From: Cherax quadricarinatus
Taxonomy: Eukaryota; Arthropoda; Malacostraca; Decapoda; Parastacidae
Assembly: GCF_038502225.1 (NCBI RefSeq)
Contig: NW_027195397.1
Coordinates: forward strand, 124,001-188,000
Reading direction: 5' to 3'
DNA length: 64,000 bases
Positions 11,001-20,710 of this stretch are shown here, piece by piece. Made by a program: the position numbers and the translations under genes. Below the pieces are notes generated by a model, which worked only from the letters and a program-made list of their open reading frames with translations, searched no databases and was not told the DNA's origin. Every line of letters begins with the position of its first letter. Within the stretch, counting starts at the first letter, position 1.

Positions 11001-12075
11001 ACTCTAGCACTCACGGCTGCCACTCTCACTCTTGCACTCACGGCTGCCACTCTCACTCTAGCACTCACGGCTGCCACTCTCACTCTAGCACTCACGGCTG
11101 CCACTCTCACTCTAGCACTCACGGCTGCCACTCTCACTCTTGCACTCACGGCTGCCACTCTCACTCTTGCACTCACGGCTGCCACTCTCACTCTTGCACT
11201 CACGGCTGCCACTCTCACTCTAGCACTCACGGCTGCCACTCTCACTCTAGCACTCACGGCTACCACTCTCACTCTAGCACTCACGGCTGCCACTCTCACT
11301 CTTGCACTCACGGCTGCCACTCTCACTCTTTCACTCACGGTTGCCACTCTCACTCTAGCACTCACGGCTGCCACTCTCACTCTAGCACTCACGGCTGCCA
11401 CTCTCACTCTAGCACTCACGGCTGCCACTCTCACTCTTGCACTCACGGCTGCCACTCTCACTCTAGCACTCACGTCTGCCACTCTCACTCTAGCACTCAC
11501 GTCTGCCACTCTCACTCTTGCACTCACGGCTGCCACTCTCACTCTAGCACTCACGGCTGCCACTCTCACTCTAGCACTCACGGCTGCCACTCTCACTCTA
11601 GCACTCACGGCTGAAACTCTCACTCTAGCACTCACGGCTACCACTCTCACTCTAGCACTCACGGCTGCCACTCTCACTCTAGCACTCACGGCTGCCACTC
11701 TCACTCTAGCACTCACGGCTGAAACTCTCACTCTAGCACTCACGGCTACCACTCTCACTCTAGCACTCACGGCTGCCACTCTCACTCTAGCACTCACGGC
11801 TGCCACTCTCACTCTAGCACTCACGGCTGAAACTCTCACTCTAGCACTCACGGCTGCCACTCTCACTCTAGCACTCACGGCTACCACTCTCACTCTAGTA
11901 CTCACGGCTGCCACTCTCACTCTAGCACTCACGGCTGCCACTCTCATTCTAGTACTCACGGCTGCCACTCTCACTCTAGCACTCACGGCTGCCACTCTCA
12001 CTCTAGCACTCACGGCTGCCACTCTCTAGCACTCACGGCTGCCACTCTCACTCTAGCACTCACGGCTGCCACTCA
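8010..12075. repeat. 27-bp satellite, about 150 copies
   Basis: Unit core is CACTCTCACTCTAGCACTC followed by ACGGCTGC. Diagnostic variants are GGCTACC, GGTTGCC, CTTTCAC, CTTGCAC and GGCTGAAAC. A few units are indel-shifted (near 8262, 9238, 9830, 10215, 10745), which switches the open frame. Higher-order structure is visible: a block with CTTTCAC recurs near 8400, 8885 and 9210, and GGCTGAAAC recurs exactly every 108 bp at about 11611, 11719 and 11827 (four units). Long frames on both strands (repeating 9-residue peptides) are by-products of a unit divisible by three. Confidence 0.97.
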
Positions 12076-12136
12076 CCTCTGCTTTCTTCCTCAAGATTAC
12101 CTTCATCTCTACATAATACAAATTATACATTTTTTA

Positions 12137-12275
12137 CTTAGTAAGTAAGTAAGTTTATTCAGGTATACACAAATACAGTTACATAGAATTATCATACATA
12201 GCAGAATATGTGTAGAGAACCTGGGATAACCCAAAAAAGTCAGACAAAGTGACTTATTTCCATTGAGGTCCTTTG
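12137..12275 (-). mobile_element. Solo LINE-4-family 3' end
   Basis: Minus-strand fragment nearly identical to the 3' terminus of LINE-4 at 14280-14420: a GGTTATCCCAGGTTCTC block, GTATACCTGAATAAAC and a CTTA-repeat tail. It contains only the last 140 bp, as expected from extreme 5' truncation. Confidence 0.75.
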
Positions 12276-12713
12276 ACTTATTTCCACTTTATCCTTTGCA
12301 TTGTTCCGAGAGCTTCCGTAGTAACTTACAAAAAATTGAACTAGAGTAATACAGATAAGGTGAGTGAAAGTGTTTATTACATCTCAGTAAGATTCATATT
12401 ACCCTAATTTTTAAAAGGGTGGACCGGTAAGGCATCGGAAGGCATCGTCAGATGACCAAAAGCTCCAGCTGTGGGTCATCATATGACTAAGACCCGAAGT
12501 CAGGAAGTACTTAATCTGTTTCCTAACGAACCTTGCCTAAGATTAGAAAGATAGATTTTGCCACTGAAGTTGCTAGTTTATTTTGCTCCCCATATCCATC
12601 CTGTGGACGGTAGCGCAAGAGCATATGGATACACAAAAGGCCTAGGAACTAGGCCCCAAAAGGTTAACAGGTGTACATATGGGTTTTTATTTATCTACAT
12701 ATCTATAGTTCAC

Positions 12714-12968
12714 TTATCTGTTACAAGCAAATTTAAGAAATTTGCATAGTATATCTGGTATCTCATTTTCCTTAATAAGATATCTTGACATGTCACATAG
12801 GTTATTATACTGTCTGTCTCTGTATTCCTCAATAAGTGGACAATTAAGCACATAGTGTTTAAGACAGTGACCATATGCCTGATCACATAATTTGCATTTA
12901 GTTTGATCATCATCTGTGTGTCTCTCAAACTGCCAGAAGTACTTGTAACCAAGCCTAAGCCTGGCCAC
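12714..12968 (-). pseudogene. LINE ORF2 C-terminal zinc-binding tail
   Basis: Eighty-four residues beginning with ARLRLGYKYFW and containing CKLCDQAYGHCLKHYVLNC, a CxxC...H...C arrangement typical of the tail after the RT/RNase H region of LINE polyproteins. It terminates naturally at 12714. It is the downstream half of a coding sequence whose upstream half (KYVYGATCNVN) lies at about 14130-14276 beyond the 44-bp array. Clade uncertain. Confidence 0.65.
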
Positions 12969-14130
12969 TACAACATCAGTCAGTACTTGTAACCAAGCCT
13001 AAGCCTGGCCACTATAACATCAGTCAGTACTTGTAACCAAGCCTAAGCCTGGCCACTATAACATCAGTCAGTACTTGTAACCAAGCCTAAGCCTGGCCAC
13101 TACAACATCAGTCAGTACTTGTAACCAAGCCTAAGCCTGGCCACTACAACATCAGTCACTACTTGTAACCAAGCTTAAGCCTGGCCACTACAACATCAGT
13201 CAGTACTTGTAACCAAGCCTAAGTCTGGCCACTACAACATCAGTCAGTACTTGTAACCAAGCCTAAGTCTGGCCACTACAACATCAGTCAGTACTTGTAA
13301 CCAAGCCTAAGTCTGGCCACTACAACATCAGTCAATACTTGTAACCAAGCCTAAGCCTGGCCACTACAACATCAGTCAGTACTTGTAACCAAATCTAAGC
13401 CTGGCCACTACAACATCAGTCAGTACTTGTAACCAAGCCTAAGTCTGGCCACTACAACATCAGTCAGTACTTGTAACCAAGCCTAAGTCTGGCCACTACA
13501 ACATCAGTCAGTACTTGTAACCAAGCCTAAGTCTGGCCACTACAACATCAGTCAGTACTTGTAACCAAGTCTAAGTCTGGCCACTACAACATCAGTCAGT
13601 ACTTGTAACCAAGCCTAAGCCTGGCCACTATAACATCAGTTAGTACATGTAACCAAGCCAAAGCCTGGCCACTATAACATCAGTCAGTACTTGTAACCAA
13701 GCCTAAGTCTGGCCACTATAACATCAGTCAGTACTTGTAACCAAGCCTAAGTCTGGCCACTACAACATCAGTCAGTACTTGTAACCAAGCCTAAGTCTGG
13801 CCACTACAACATCAGTCAGTACTTTTAACCAAGCCTAAGTCTGGCCACTACAACATCAGTCAGTACTTGTAACCAAGCCTAAGCCTGGCCACTACAACAT
13901 CAGTCAGTACTTGTAACCAAGCCTAAGTCTGGCCACTGCAACATCAGTCAGTACTTGTAACCAAGCCTAAGTCTGGCCACTACAACATCAGTCAGTACTT
14001 GTAACCAAGCCTAAGCCTGGCCACTACAACATCAGTCAGTACTTGTAACCAAGCCTAAGTCTGGCCACTACAACATCAGTCAGTACTTGTAACCAAGCTT
14101 CAGCCTGGCCACTACAACATCAGTCAGTGT
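12945..14130. repeat. 44-bp satellite born from LINE coding sequence, about 27 copies
   Basis: Unit starts CAGTCAGTACTTGTAACCAA, period 44 (for example 12977 to 13021). On the minus strand one unit reads DVVVARLRLGYKY, precisely the LINE residues bridging the coding sequence on either side of the array. Units differ by a few substitutions (GCCTAAGCC or GCCTAAGTC). As 44 is not a multiple of three, the array destroys the frame. Confidence 0.9.
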
Positions 14131-15518
14131 TCACATTGCAAGTTGCTCCATAAACATACTTATCTACGTTCATGTTATCATAGTGGGTTATAGATCTACT
14201 CAGACTTCTAACTGCATCCCTATAACAATCATTTTCATTATTTACTTCTCTCCTAATATTATTCCTAATGCAAGACACAAGTAAGTAAGTACGTAAGTTT
14301 ATTCAGGTATACACAAATACAGTTACATAGATTATCATACATAGCAGCATATGTGTAGAGAACCTGGGATAACCCAAAAAAGTTAGACAGAGTGACCTAT
14401 TTCCATTGTGGTCCTTTTACCTTATTATTATAATATAAAGGTTATAATATTTTCTTATTATTCTATAATGAAGATAACATCTTATTATCATACTAAAAAG
14501 ACTATCTACTACACCAAGGTCATAAAGACTATCTACAATACGAGGGTCATTACTAGGAATAAGGTAAAATTACACTTGTGTTAGCAAAAAAATAGAAAAT
14601 CATTCCCCTCCCTTTCTGTAGCTACATTCATCAGACACCTTTTGGCACTCTTCTTGAACTGGTTCATGCTATGACTGACTTTGACAACTGCGAGCAGTCT
14701 GTTCCATTCCTTTATTGCTGTACAATACAAGGTGTTTGAAGCCTGGCCAATGACTGTGGGTACTACAAAGTTGTGCTCTCTCCCCCTAGTACTATGATTG
14801 CTTTAGTTCCCAACCTTGACAAAATTGACAGCAAGATATTCTGGACACTGTTTGTGAGCAATTTTATAAACATGATTTAGCTTCAATTGTTTTACTCTGT
14901 CTTCAACATTCAGCATGTCCAACTGCTGTAATTCATCCTGGCCTACATGCTCTCTTGGTCCCAGCCCCAGGATGAATCTTACGATTTTGTTCTGGGTGAT
15001 TTGCAGTCTATCTTTCAGTTTTTTGTCAAGGCAGAGTACCATGAAGAGCAAACGTAATCCAAATGGCATTGTATAAGGGCTAGACATAGGGTCCTGCGAG
15101 CCTCAGTAGGTAGACACTGTGCTTGTCTGTAGAGGAACTTCAGTCTGGCATTCGCTTTCTTTACTACACTGTTCCCTATCAATTCTCCTGACATGCATGG
15201 GTCAAAGGGGATTCCCAGATATTTTACTGATGAAACCAAAGTGATGGGCTCCCCATTACACTGGACATTAAAATTATTTACCCTTCTCAGTTTACGTTTC
15301 GTGCCAAAGAGAATGGCTTCAGTTTTCCCGAGGTGTAATGATAGTTTGTTGTCTACTAACCATTTGCTGCAGGACTCCAGTTCCAATGTTAATACATTAG
15401 CTATATCTTGTGGGTCTTTACCTGACACTAACAGAGCACTGTCATCTGCATACAGTAGGCGTTTGCATTTGACACTGATAGGCATGTTAAATTAGACACA
15501 TGTGCAACTCTTGGATAT

Positions 15519-15570
15519 CTTTATTGAGGAAACGTTTCGCCACACAGTGGCTTCATCAGTCCATACAAAG
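15519..15570 (-). ncRNA. Hammerhead-ribozyme-like motif 1
   Basis: Minus-strand RNA: CUUU, GGA, then the conserved CUGAUGA, stem II GCCAC-UGU-GUGGC, GAAA, CGUU and UCC, AAAG. Stem I forms from GGA/UCC and CUUU/AAAG around an internal loop; stem III is minimal (ACGU, self-complementary). An extra A precedes stem II. The layout is a minimal type I hammerhead, which in known cases may work as a dimer. Cleavage is predicted after CGUU. Confidence 0.65.
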
Positions 15571-15889
15571 GATAAACTTGAAGAACAGGAGGAGAATGAG
15601 GTAATCAGTCCCTCAACCTTGAGTCGATGTGGTCAGTCCATCAATCTTGAATAGAATACGGCATATGAGCGGAGAAGCAGCTTATAAACCATAGGCAGGA
15701 TAGGTGTAGCAGTCGTAGGTGGTGTCACATTTGTCCAATATGGAAGTAGGTCGTGCCCAAGGGTTAGGCAAGCGAAGAATTCCCAAGTATTAAGATCCCA
15801 AGAAGTTGCAGTGTCTGACAGGATTGTAGATGAATGGTTCAAAGAACCGACACGTTGTTAAACTAGACACATGTTCAACTCTTGGGTAT

Positions 15890-15941
15890 CTTCATTGAGG
15901 AAACGTTTCGCCACACAGTGGCTTCATCAGTCCATACAAAG
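15890..15941 (-). ncRNA. Hammerhead-ribozyme-like motif 2
   Basis: Same 52-nt layout as motif 1, exactly 371 bp away in the same orientation. The core CUGAUGA and GAAA and stem II are unchanged; the outer stem I end changes from AAAG to GAAG, which still pairs with CUUU through a G-U pair. Confidence 0.65.
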
Positions 15942-16268
15942 TATAAACTTGAAGAACAGGAGGAGAATGAGGTAATCAGTCCCTCAACCTTGAGTCGATG
16001 TGGTCAGCCCATCAATCTTGAATAGAATACGGCATATGAGCGGAGAAGCAGCTTATAAACCGTAGGCAGGAGAGGTGCAGCAGTCGTAGGTGGTGTCATG
16101 GTGGACAAATGTGACACCACCTACGACTGCTGCACCTCTCCTGCCTACGGTTTATAAGCTGCTTCTCCGCTCCTATGCCGTATTCTATTCAAGATTGATA
16201 GACTGAGCACATCGACTCAAGGTTGAGGGACTAATTACCTCATTCTCCTCCTGTTCTTCAAGTTTATC

Positions 16269-16320
16269 CTTTGTATGGACTGATGAAGCCACTGTGTGGC
16301 AAAACGTTTCCTCAATAAAG
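16269..16320 (+). ncRNA. Hammerhead-ribozyme-like motif 3, core mutated
   Basis: Inverted copy of the motif. All helices are kept, but the core GAAA reads AAAA (GTGGCAAAACG), replacing the guanine equivalent to G12, the general base in hammerhead catalysis. Predicted inactive. Confidence 0.6.
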
Positions 16321-17626
16321 ATACCCAAGACTTGCACATGCGTCTCATTTAATAACGTGTCGGTTCTTCGAACCATTCATCTACAACACTGATAGGCATG
16401 TCATTGACATAACATAAGAATAATAAGGGACCCAGAATACTACCTTGGGGAACTCCACATGTTATCGGCAGGGGTTCTGATTCCGTTTTGTTGATTTTGA
16501 CAATTTGTCACCTGCTGCTGAGGTAGGACTTAAACCAGTCTACAGAACCTATACCGATAGCTTGAAGTTTCTTACATAATATACTGTGGTTGACAGTATC
16601 GAAGGCCTTTTACAGGTCTAAGGTTACCATACCTATGAGGTTCCCCATTGACATTTCAGTTCTCAGGTAATCCATCAGATTAATAAGGGAGGTATCGGTT
16701 GAGTAAGATCTTCTAAAGCCCGATTGGTAGCTATGGAGAATGTTGTTGTCATTAAGGTACTTAGCTACTTGACAGTACGCCGCTCTCTCTAGAATTTTGG
16801 ATATTATACTGAGCATACTAACAGGCCTATAGTTGCTTACATCAGACCTACTATTTTTCTTGAAGATAGGAGTAACTCTGGCCTCCTTGAACCCCTCCGG
16901 CACGGTATTAGTGGTGATTGACAGATTTATTATGTGAGCAATAGGGATTGACAGTTCAGAAGCACCATCTTTTAGGAACTTAGACGGGATGTTATCCGGG
17001 CCTGTGCTCTTAGTTAGGTTTAACCTGCTTAGTTCTTTTTGAATAAAGTCATGAGATACACTTACTAGTTGACAACTGTTTGGGGTTACCCTTTTTTTGG
17101 TACAGTATGCTTGAAACTTATCAGAGTCTATGTTAAAGGTATTTGATGCAGCTGGTAGTTTACTTACTAGTGTTGATGCAACAGATGGGTAGTAGGAATT
17201 GAAACAATTTGCCACCTTAGATGTTTCGTGGCATACCTCATTATCGATAGTGAGTACTATGTTAGACCTATCTACTGGTTTATGGCTATTCCCCAACTGT
17301 TTTAGTTGTTGCCAGAGCTTTCTGGGGTTATGCTTATACTCTTCAATTTTTGAGCAATAGCGCTTTGCCTTTGCTCCATTTATAAGTCTCTGCACTCTGT
17401 TCCTCACCCTTTGGAATTCATTTAGTGCTGCAATATCCTGTCTGTTTGCTTTAAATCTTTTTAGCAGCTGGTCTCTGAATTTCATATTATCTAATATCTC
17501 AGTAGTCACCCAGGGTTCAGTTCTTCGTTTAATCCTAACCTCATTCGTCTCTCAACCATTGAGTAGAGAGGACGTGTGCTGCTGCTGCCCCCTGGTGTTG
17601 GCTGGGTGAAGTAATATTTTCACAAC

Positions 17627-18823
17627 ATGGCATAGGCTTGCCGCCATCGGGTTAATACAGTCTGTATTAAATTAACCAGTGGAGCTGTAACGGGGCCGTC
17701 TATGGAGTTACTTCTACCAGCAATAATCAGAGAAACCTACGGCATAGCTAATGAAGAGATTTGTAGACTTGCATTGAATGGCACGAAGAGAATATTTCTT
17801 AAATTCAACTCGGCGAGTGTGTACGAGGCTGTGGTGAACAAGTTCCAGGAAGTGGCCATGCCTGTGAATCATGCTGTGACGGTGAGGATGCATGATGTAT
17901 CAAGTTATTACACTTGGGTGAAGATCAGGAATGTTCCATTCGAGGTGGATGCATCTGACATACGGTTCGCCATGAGTAAATACGGGACGATACAAACGGT
18001 CACTTCAGGAAGGTGGTCAGCTGGTCCGTATATGGGGATACCTGAAGGTACTTACTCAGTGAAGATGACGCTACGACATCCTATACCGTCGTATGTGGTC
18101 ATGGACGACTTCAGAACTCAGGTATTTGTGACATACACAGGGCAGCGACGCACTTGTCGTTTGTGTGGGTCGTATGACCACCTGGCAGCACAATGTGGTA
18201 GAGGACGTGGAGACAACGATCAGCAACAACGAAGAAACGTTGAGGAAAGGAGAGTGGATCAAGAGCAGCCGTTTTCGACACTGCCTTCGCAGAGTGTGTC
18301 ATGGAGTGAGGAGGTTGAGAGTGAAGAGAAGATGGCAGGTGCTACGAGTGGGGGGGACTCTCCTTCCTTGGATGTGGTTCGAGCGCTGGATGAGATCATC
18401 ACGGAAGTGAATGACAGCAAGGAGGAAACATTGATAATGCCGACGTTTGTGGAAATTTTGGGCAACAAGAGTCCTTGTCAGTAAGATGGCATGGGCCTGG
18501 ATCTTGGGTCTGCTGCAGAGGACGGCGAGGTGAAGGTAGTTCGTCCTAAGGTGTGTAACAAGGCTGCCTTGTCAGTGAAAACGGTGGAGATAGAGGTTCA
18601 TCATGGTGATCAGAATGACTGGATGCAGTTCGAAGGTGCGACGCAAAAGTGCACAGCAGTGCTTTATGATTCAGATGAAGTGCTTACGCCTGCACAACGT
18701 TCAGGGAAGAACACATGGGCGGATGCCATGCAGAGGGGTTCAAAAGGCACTCAGGGACAGGGGTTGGTTAAGAGTGCACAAAAAGGGGGGAAGGGACAGG
18801 GGTGCAATGAGGCAATCAGGTGA
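17627..18823 (+). pseudogene. Tx1-like ORF1 of copy B, two nonsense codons
   Basis: Counterpart of 2289-3563. The ATG at 17627 is followed by a TAG at codon 3 (17633-17635); the frame then stays open through the RRM-like region (YYTWVKIRNVPFE) and the zinc knuckle CRLCGSYDHLAAQC to TAA at 18482-18484, then resumes in the same frame to 18823. The C-terminal conserved block LTPAQRSGK is shared with copy A. The end has drifted: copy A continues in frame toward ORF2, whereas here a TGA intervenes. Confidence 0.8.
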
Positions 18824-18871
18824 CAAACTGGTAGTGTCAAGAGGGAAACCCACTTTGTTGGTTTTAAGTGC

Positions 18872-19601
18872 TTGACAATGAACATCAATGGTTTGAGGTC
18901 GCAGAGAAAGTGTGAGTGGTTTAGGGAGTTTTTGGTGCGTCATGGTGTTGACGTTGTGTTCTTGCAGGAGCACAATTATAGACATGGTTATGAGTTGAAG
19001 GTGGATGGATATAAGGTGTATGTTGAGCATGCAGTCAGATTGAAAGGTGTGGCTATCTCGGTAAAGGAAACTAGCCCGTTGGTTGTCAGGCATTGTGAAG
19101 GGGGGGCAGGGGAGGGTGATACATGTGGATGGATCATGGGGTCAGGTACAGATGACGTTGGTGTGTGTGTGTGTGTGTATGGCCGGGCAGAGGGTGATGT
19201 ACGTGTTAAGAATAAATTTGTGAGGGATGTGCTGGTTTACTACTTGCGTGGATTGCCGGGATAGCCGTGATAGGAGGTGATTGGAACTGTGTGATAAGGC
19301 GTAAGGATGTGGAACCGAGGGGGGCAGGGAATTGTATGGGAATATTGGGAGAATTGTTATCCGGGGTGGGTTTGATCGATATTTGTGGGGGGGGGGGAGG
19401 TTGAGCACACATTTATTAGGCGTGGGTATGCTGCTAGGCTCGATCGTTTGCACGTCCCCAGAACGGTAGTAATACATAGTGAGAGGGTGTTGGATGTGGT
19501 ATTTTCTGATCATAGGGGTGTTTTGGTGGATTTAGGTTGGGAGGGGTTACCACGAAGGTGTAGGGGGTATTGGAAGTTAAATGTAAAGTTGTTGCAGGAG
19601 T
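18872..19601 (+). pseudogene. Tx1-like ORF2 endonuclease part, copy B
   Basis: Begins MNINGLRSQRKCEWF, with VVFLQEHN as in copy A, and YFLRG-like spacing before a TAG near 19262. The stretch GGDWNCVIRRKDVEPRG follows, then a run of eleven G (19387-19397) shifts the frame before EVEHTFIRRGYAARLDRL and SDHRGVLVDLGWEG. The G-run shift falls at the same place as the shift in copy A. Confidence 0.8.
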
Positions 19602-19724
19602 TATTGCAACAGTTATTACCGGGATACCTCAGGGATATGTTTAAAAGACAATATTCAAAATAAAGTTGCTAGTAATGGCAAATCAATTGATCAACAAGCA
19701 AAGAGAGATAGTAGAGGGCAACGA

Positions 19725-20710
19725 GTGACTAGCTCCCTTAAGGTTTACTATACAAATAGTAGGAGTCTAAGAAATAAGATAGATGAGCTAAAATTACTTG
19801 CAAGTGTAGGTAATATAGATATTATTGGTATAACAGAGACCTGGTTCAACCTGAAGGATAGAGAAATGCCTTCTGAATGCAACATACAGGGTTATAAACT
19901 ATTTCACACTGATAGGGTCAACAGGAAGGGTGGTGGTGTGGCGATGTATGTCAGAAAATTTAAATTGTTGTCTTAGACATGATATAAGATTAGAAACATC
20001 GAACACAGAATCTGTATGGCTAGAGTTTCTCGAGTAACGTGACAGATTAATTGTGGGTGTGATTTATAGGCTCCCAAACCTTGATAGGGAGGGCAGTAAG
20101 CTGTTATGGGACGAAATTCATAAGGCATCTAGATATGAAAATGTTGTGATAATGGGAGATTTTAACTTTAGACAAATTGATTGGAACAATATGACAGGAA
20201 ATATTGAGTCTAGTGACTTTATTGATACGGCCACTTTGTTGATACTGTCACAGTTTGTGACAGAACCAACTAGAGGAAACAGTCTGCTTGACTTGGTTCT
20301 TGCCAACAAAGATTCACTAATTAATAATCTTGAGGTTAATGATGAGCTTGGGGAAAGTGATCACAAATCACTTAGTTTCAATATACCATGGAATTACCCA
20401 GATAACTGCAATCAAATCTCTGTCCCAGATTTTCACTTGTCCGACTTCATGGGACTGAAAAATTACTTGGTTGGGCTAAATTGGGATGTCCTGACTATGG
20501 GTCAGGTAGGTGATCTTGGATGCCAATATGACGTTTTTCAGAGCATAGTTCTAGCTGCCCAGACAACTTTTGTTCCGAGTAGGGAAATTAGATCTAACAA
20601 AAATGATCCCAAATGGATGAATAATAGATTAAAACATCTCATTGGTCAAAACAGAGGCATATATAGGCATATCAAAAGAGGGGATGGGCAGTTAAGAAAT
20701 CAATATATTA
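19725..20710 (+). pseudogene. CR1-like endonuclease domain, degraded
   Basis: Starts in a region reading LKVYYTNSRSLRNKIDEL, typical of CR1-group endonucleases, with GITETWF. A stop at 19974-19976 and a frame change follow; from 20053 the frame reads GVIYRLPN, MGDFNFRQIDW and SDHKSLSF, the remaining catalytic signatures. It ends at QLRNQY where LINE-3 copy b is inserted; the coding sequence continues after 22722 with KKGIRKPKRYYEAKV. Confidence 0.8.

Larger units (their letters stand above)
12390..14278 (-). mobile_element. LINE fragment (C-terminal domain and 3' UTR) hosting a 44-bp satellite
   Basis: Minus strand. Coding similarity to the C-terminus of an RNase-H-type LINE ORF2 enters at about 14276, is interrupted by the tandem array (12945-14130), resumes, and stops at 12714. 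The following 320 bp look like its 3' UTR. The catalytic domains are absent. Confidence 0.7.
15488..16385. mobile_element. Penelope-like/retrozyme-like insertion with inverted arms and hammerhead motifs
   Basis: An 898-bp insertion in LINE-4 flanked by ACACTGATAGGCATGT (15472-15487 and 16386-16401). It consists of one unit of about 371 bp, a second partial unit in the same orientation, then an inverted copy. The arms 15826-16098 and 16112-16384 are both 273 bp around a 13-bp spacer. Each unit contains a hammerhead-like motif. There is no RT or GIY-YIG reading frame, so it is non-autonomous. Hammerhead ribozymes are known from Penelope-like elements and animal retrozymes; which of these is the parent is an inference. 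Confidence 0.7.
14280..17545 (-). mobile_element. LINE-4, 5'-truncated, interrupted by a hammerhead-bearing insertion
   Basis: Minus-strand CR1/L2-like LINE. It enters at about 17545, directly beside the 5' end of Tx1-like copy B, and runs to a 3' terminus with GTATACCTGAATAAAC and a CTTA-rich tail at about 14280. The insertion at 15488-16385 lies inside the RT and is flanked by a 16-bp duplication of LINE-4 sequence. Confidence 0.85.
14600..17545 (-). pseudogene. LINE-4 reverse transcriptase, stops and insertion
   Basis: RT with [65 protein letters not shown] and the catalytic LLYADD, then a C-terminal domain with KEWNRL. The stretch 17509-16610 is open; stops follow at the LDL motif (TAA, about 16606) and near 16508 (TGA). 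The frame resumes after the insertion (15485-15015) and shifts near 15050 into 15087-14803. The endonuclease is absent because of 5' truncation. Confidence 0.8.
17550..19601 (+). mobile_element. Tx1-like LINE copy B, piece 1 of 3
   Basis: Plus-strand 5' part of the same family as copy A. The 5' UTR (CTCAACC..., about 75 bp) aligns by eye with the one before 3563. Piece 1 holds ORF1 and most of the endonuclease and breaks off after WKLNVKLLQE at about 19601, where the CR1-like LINE is inserted. It continues at about 24701 and again at 33593. Confidence 0.85.

Noticed and set aside
8010..12022. Histidine/serine-rich and arginine/valine-rich periodic proteins up to 525 residues
   Set aside because: By-products of a 27-bp satellite (9-residue period), open on both strands at once.
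12945..14130. CRISPR or regulatory repeat array of 44 bp
   Set aside because: No spacers; the unit is a piece of LINE coding sequence.
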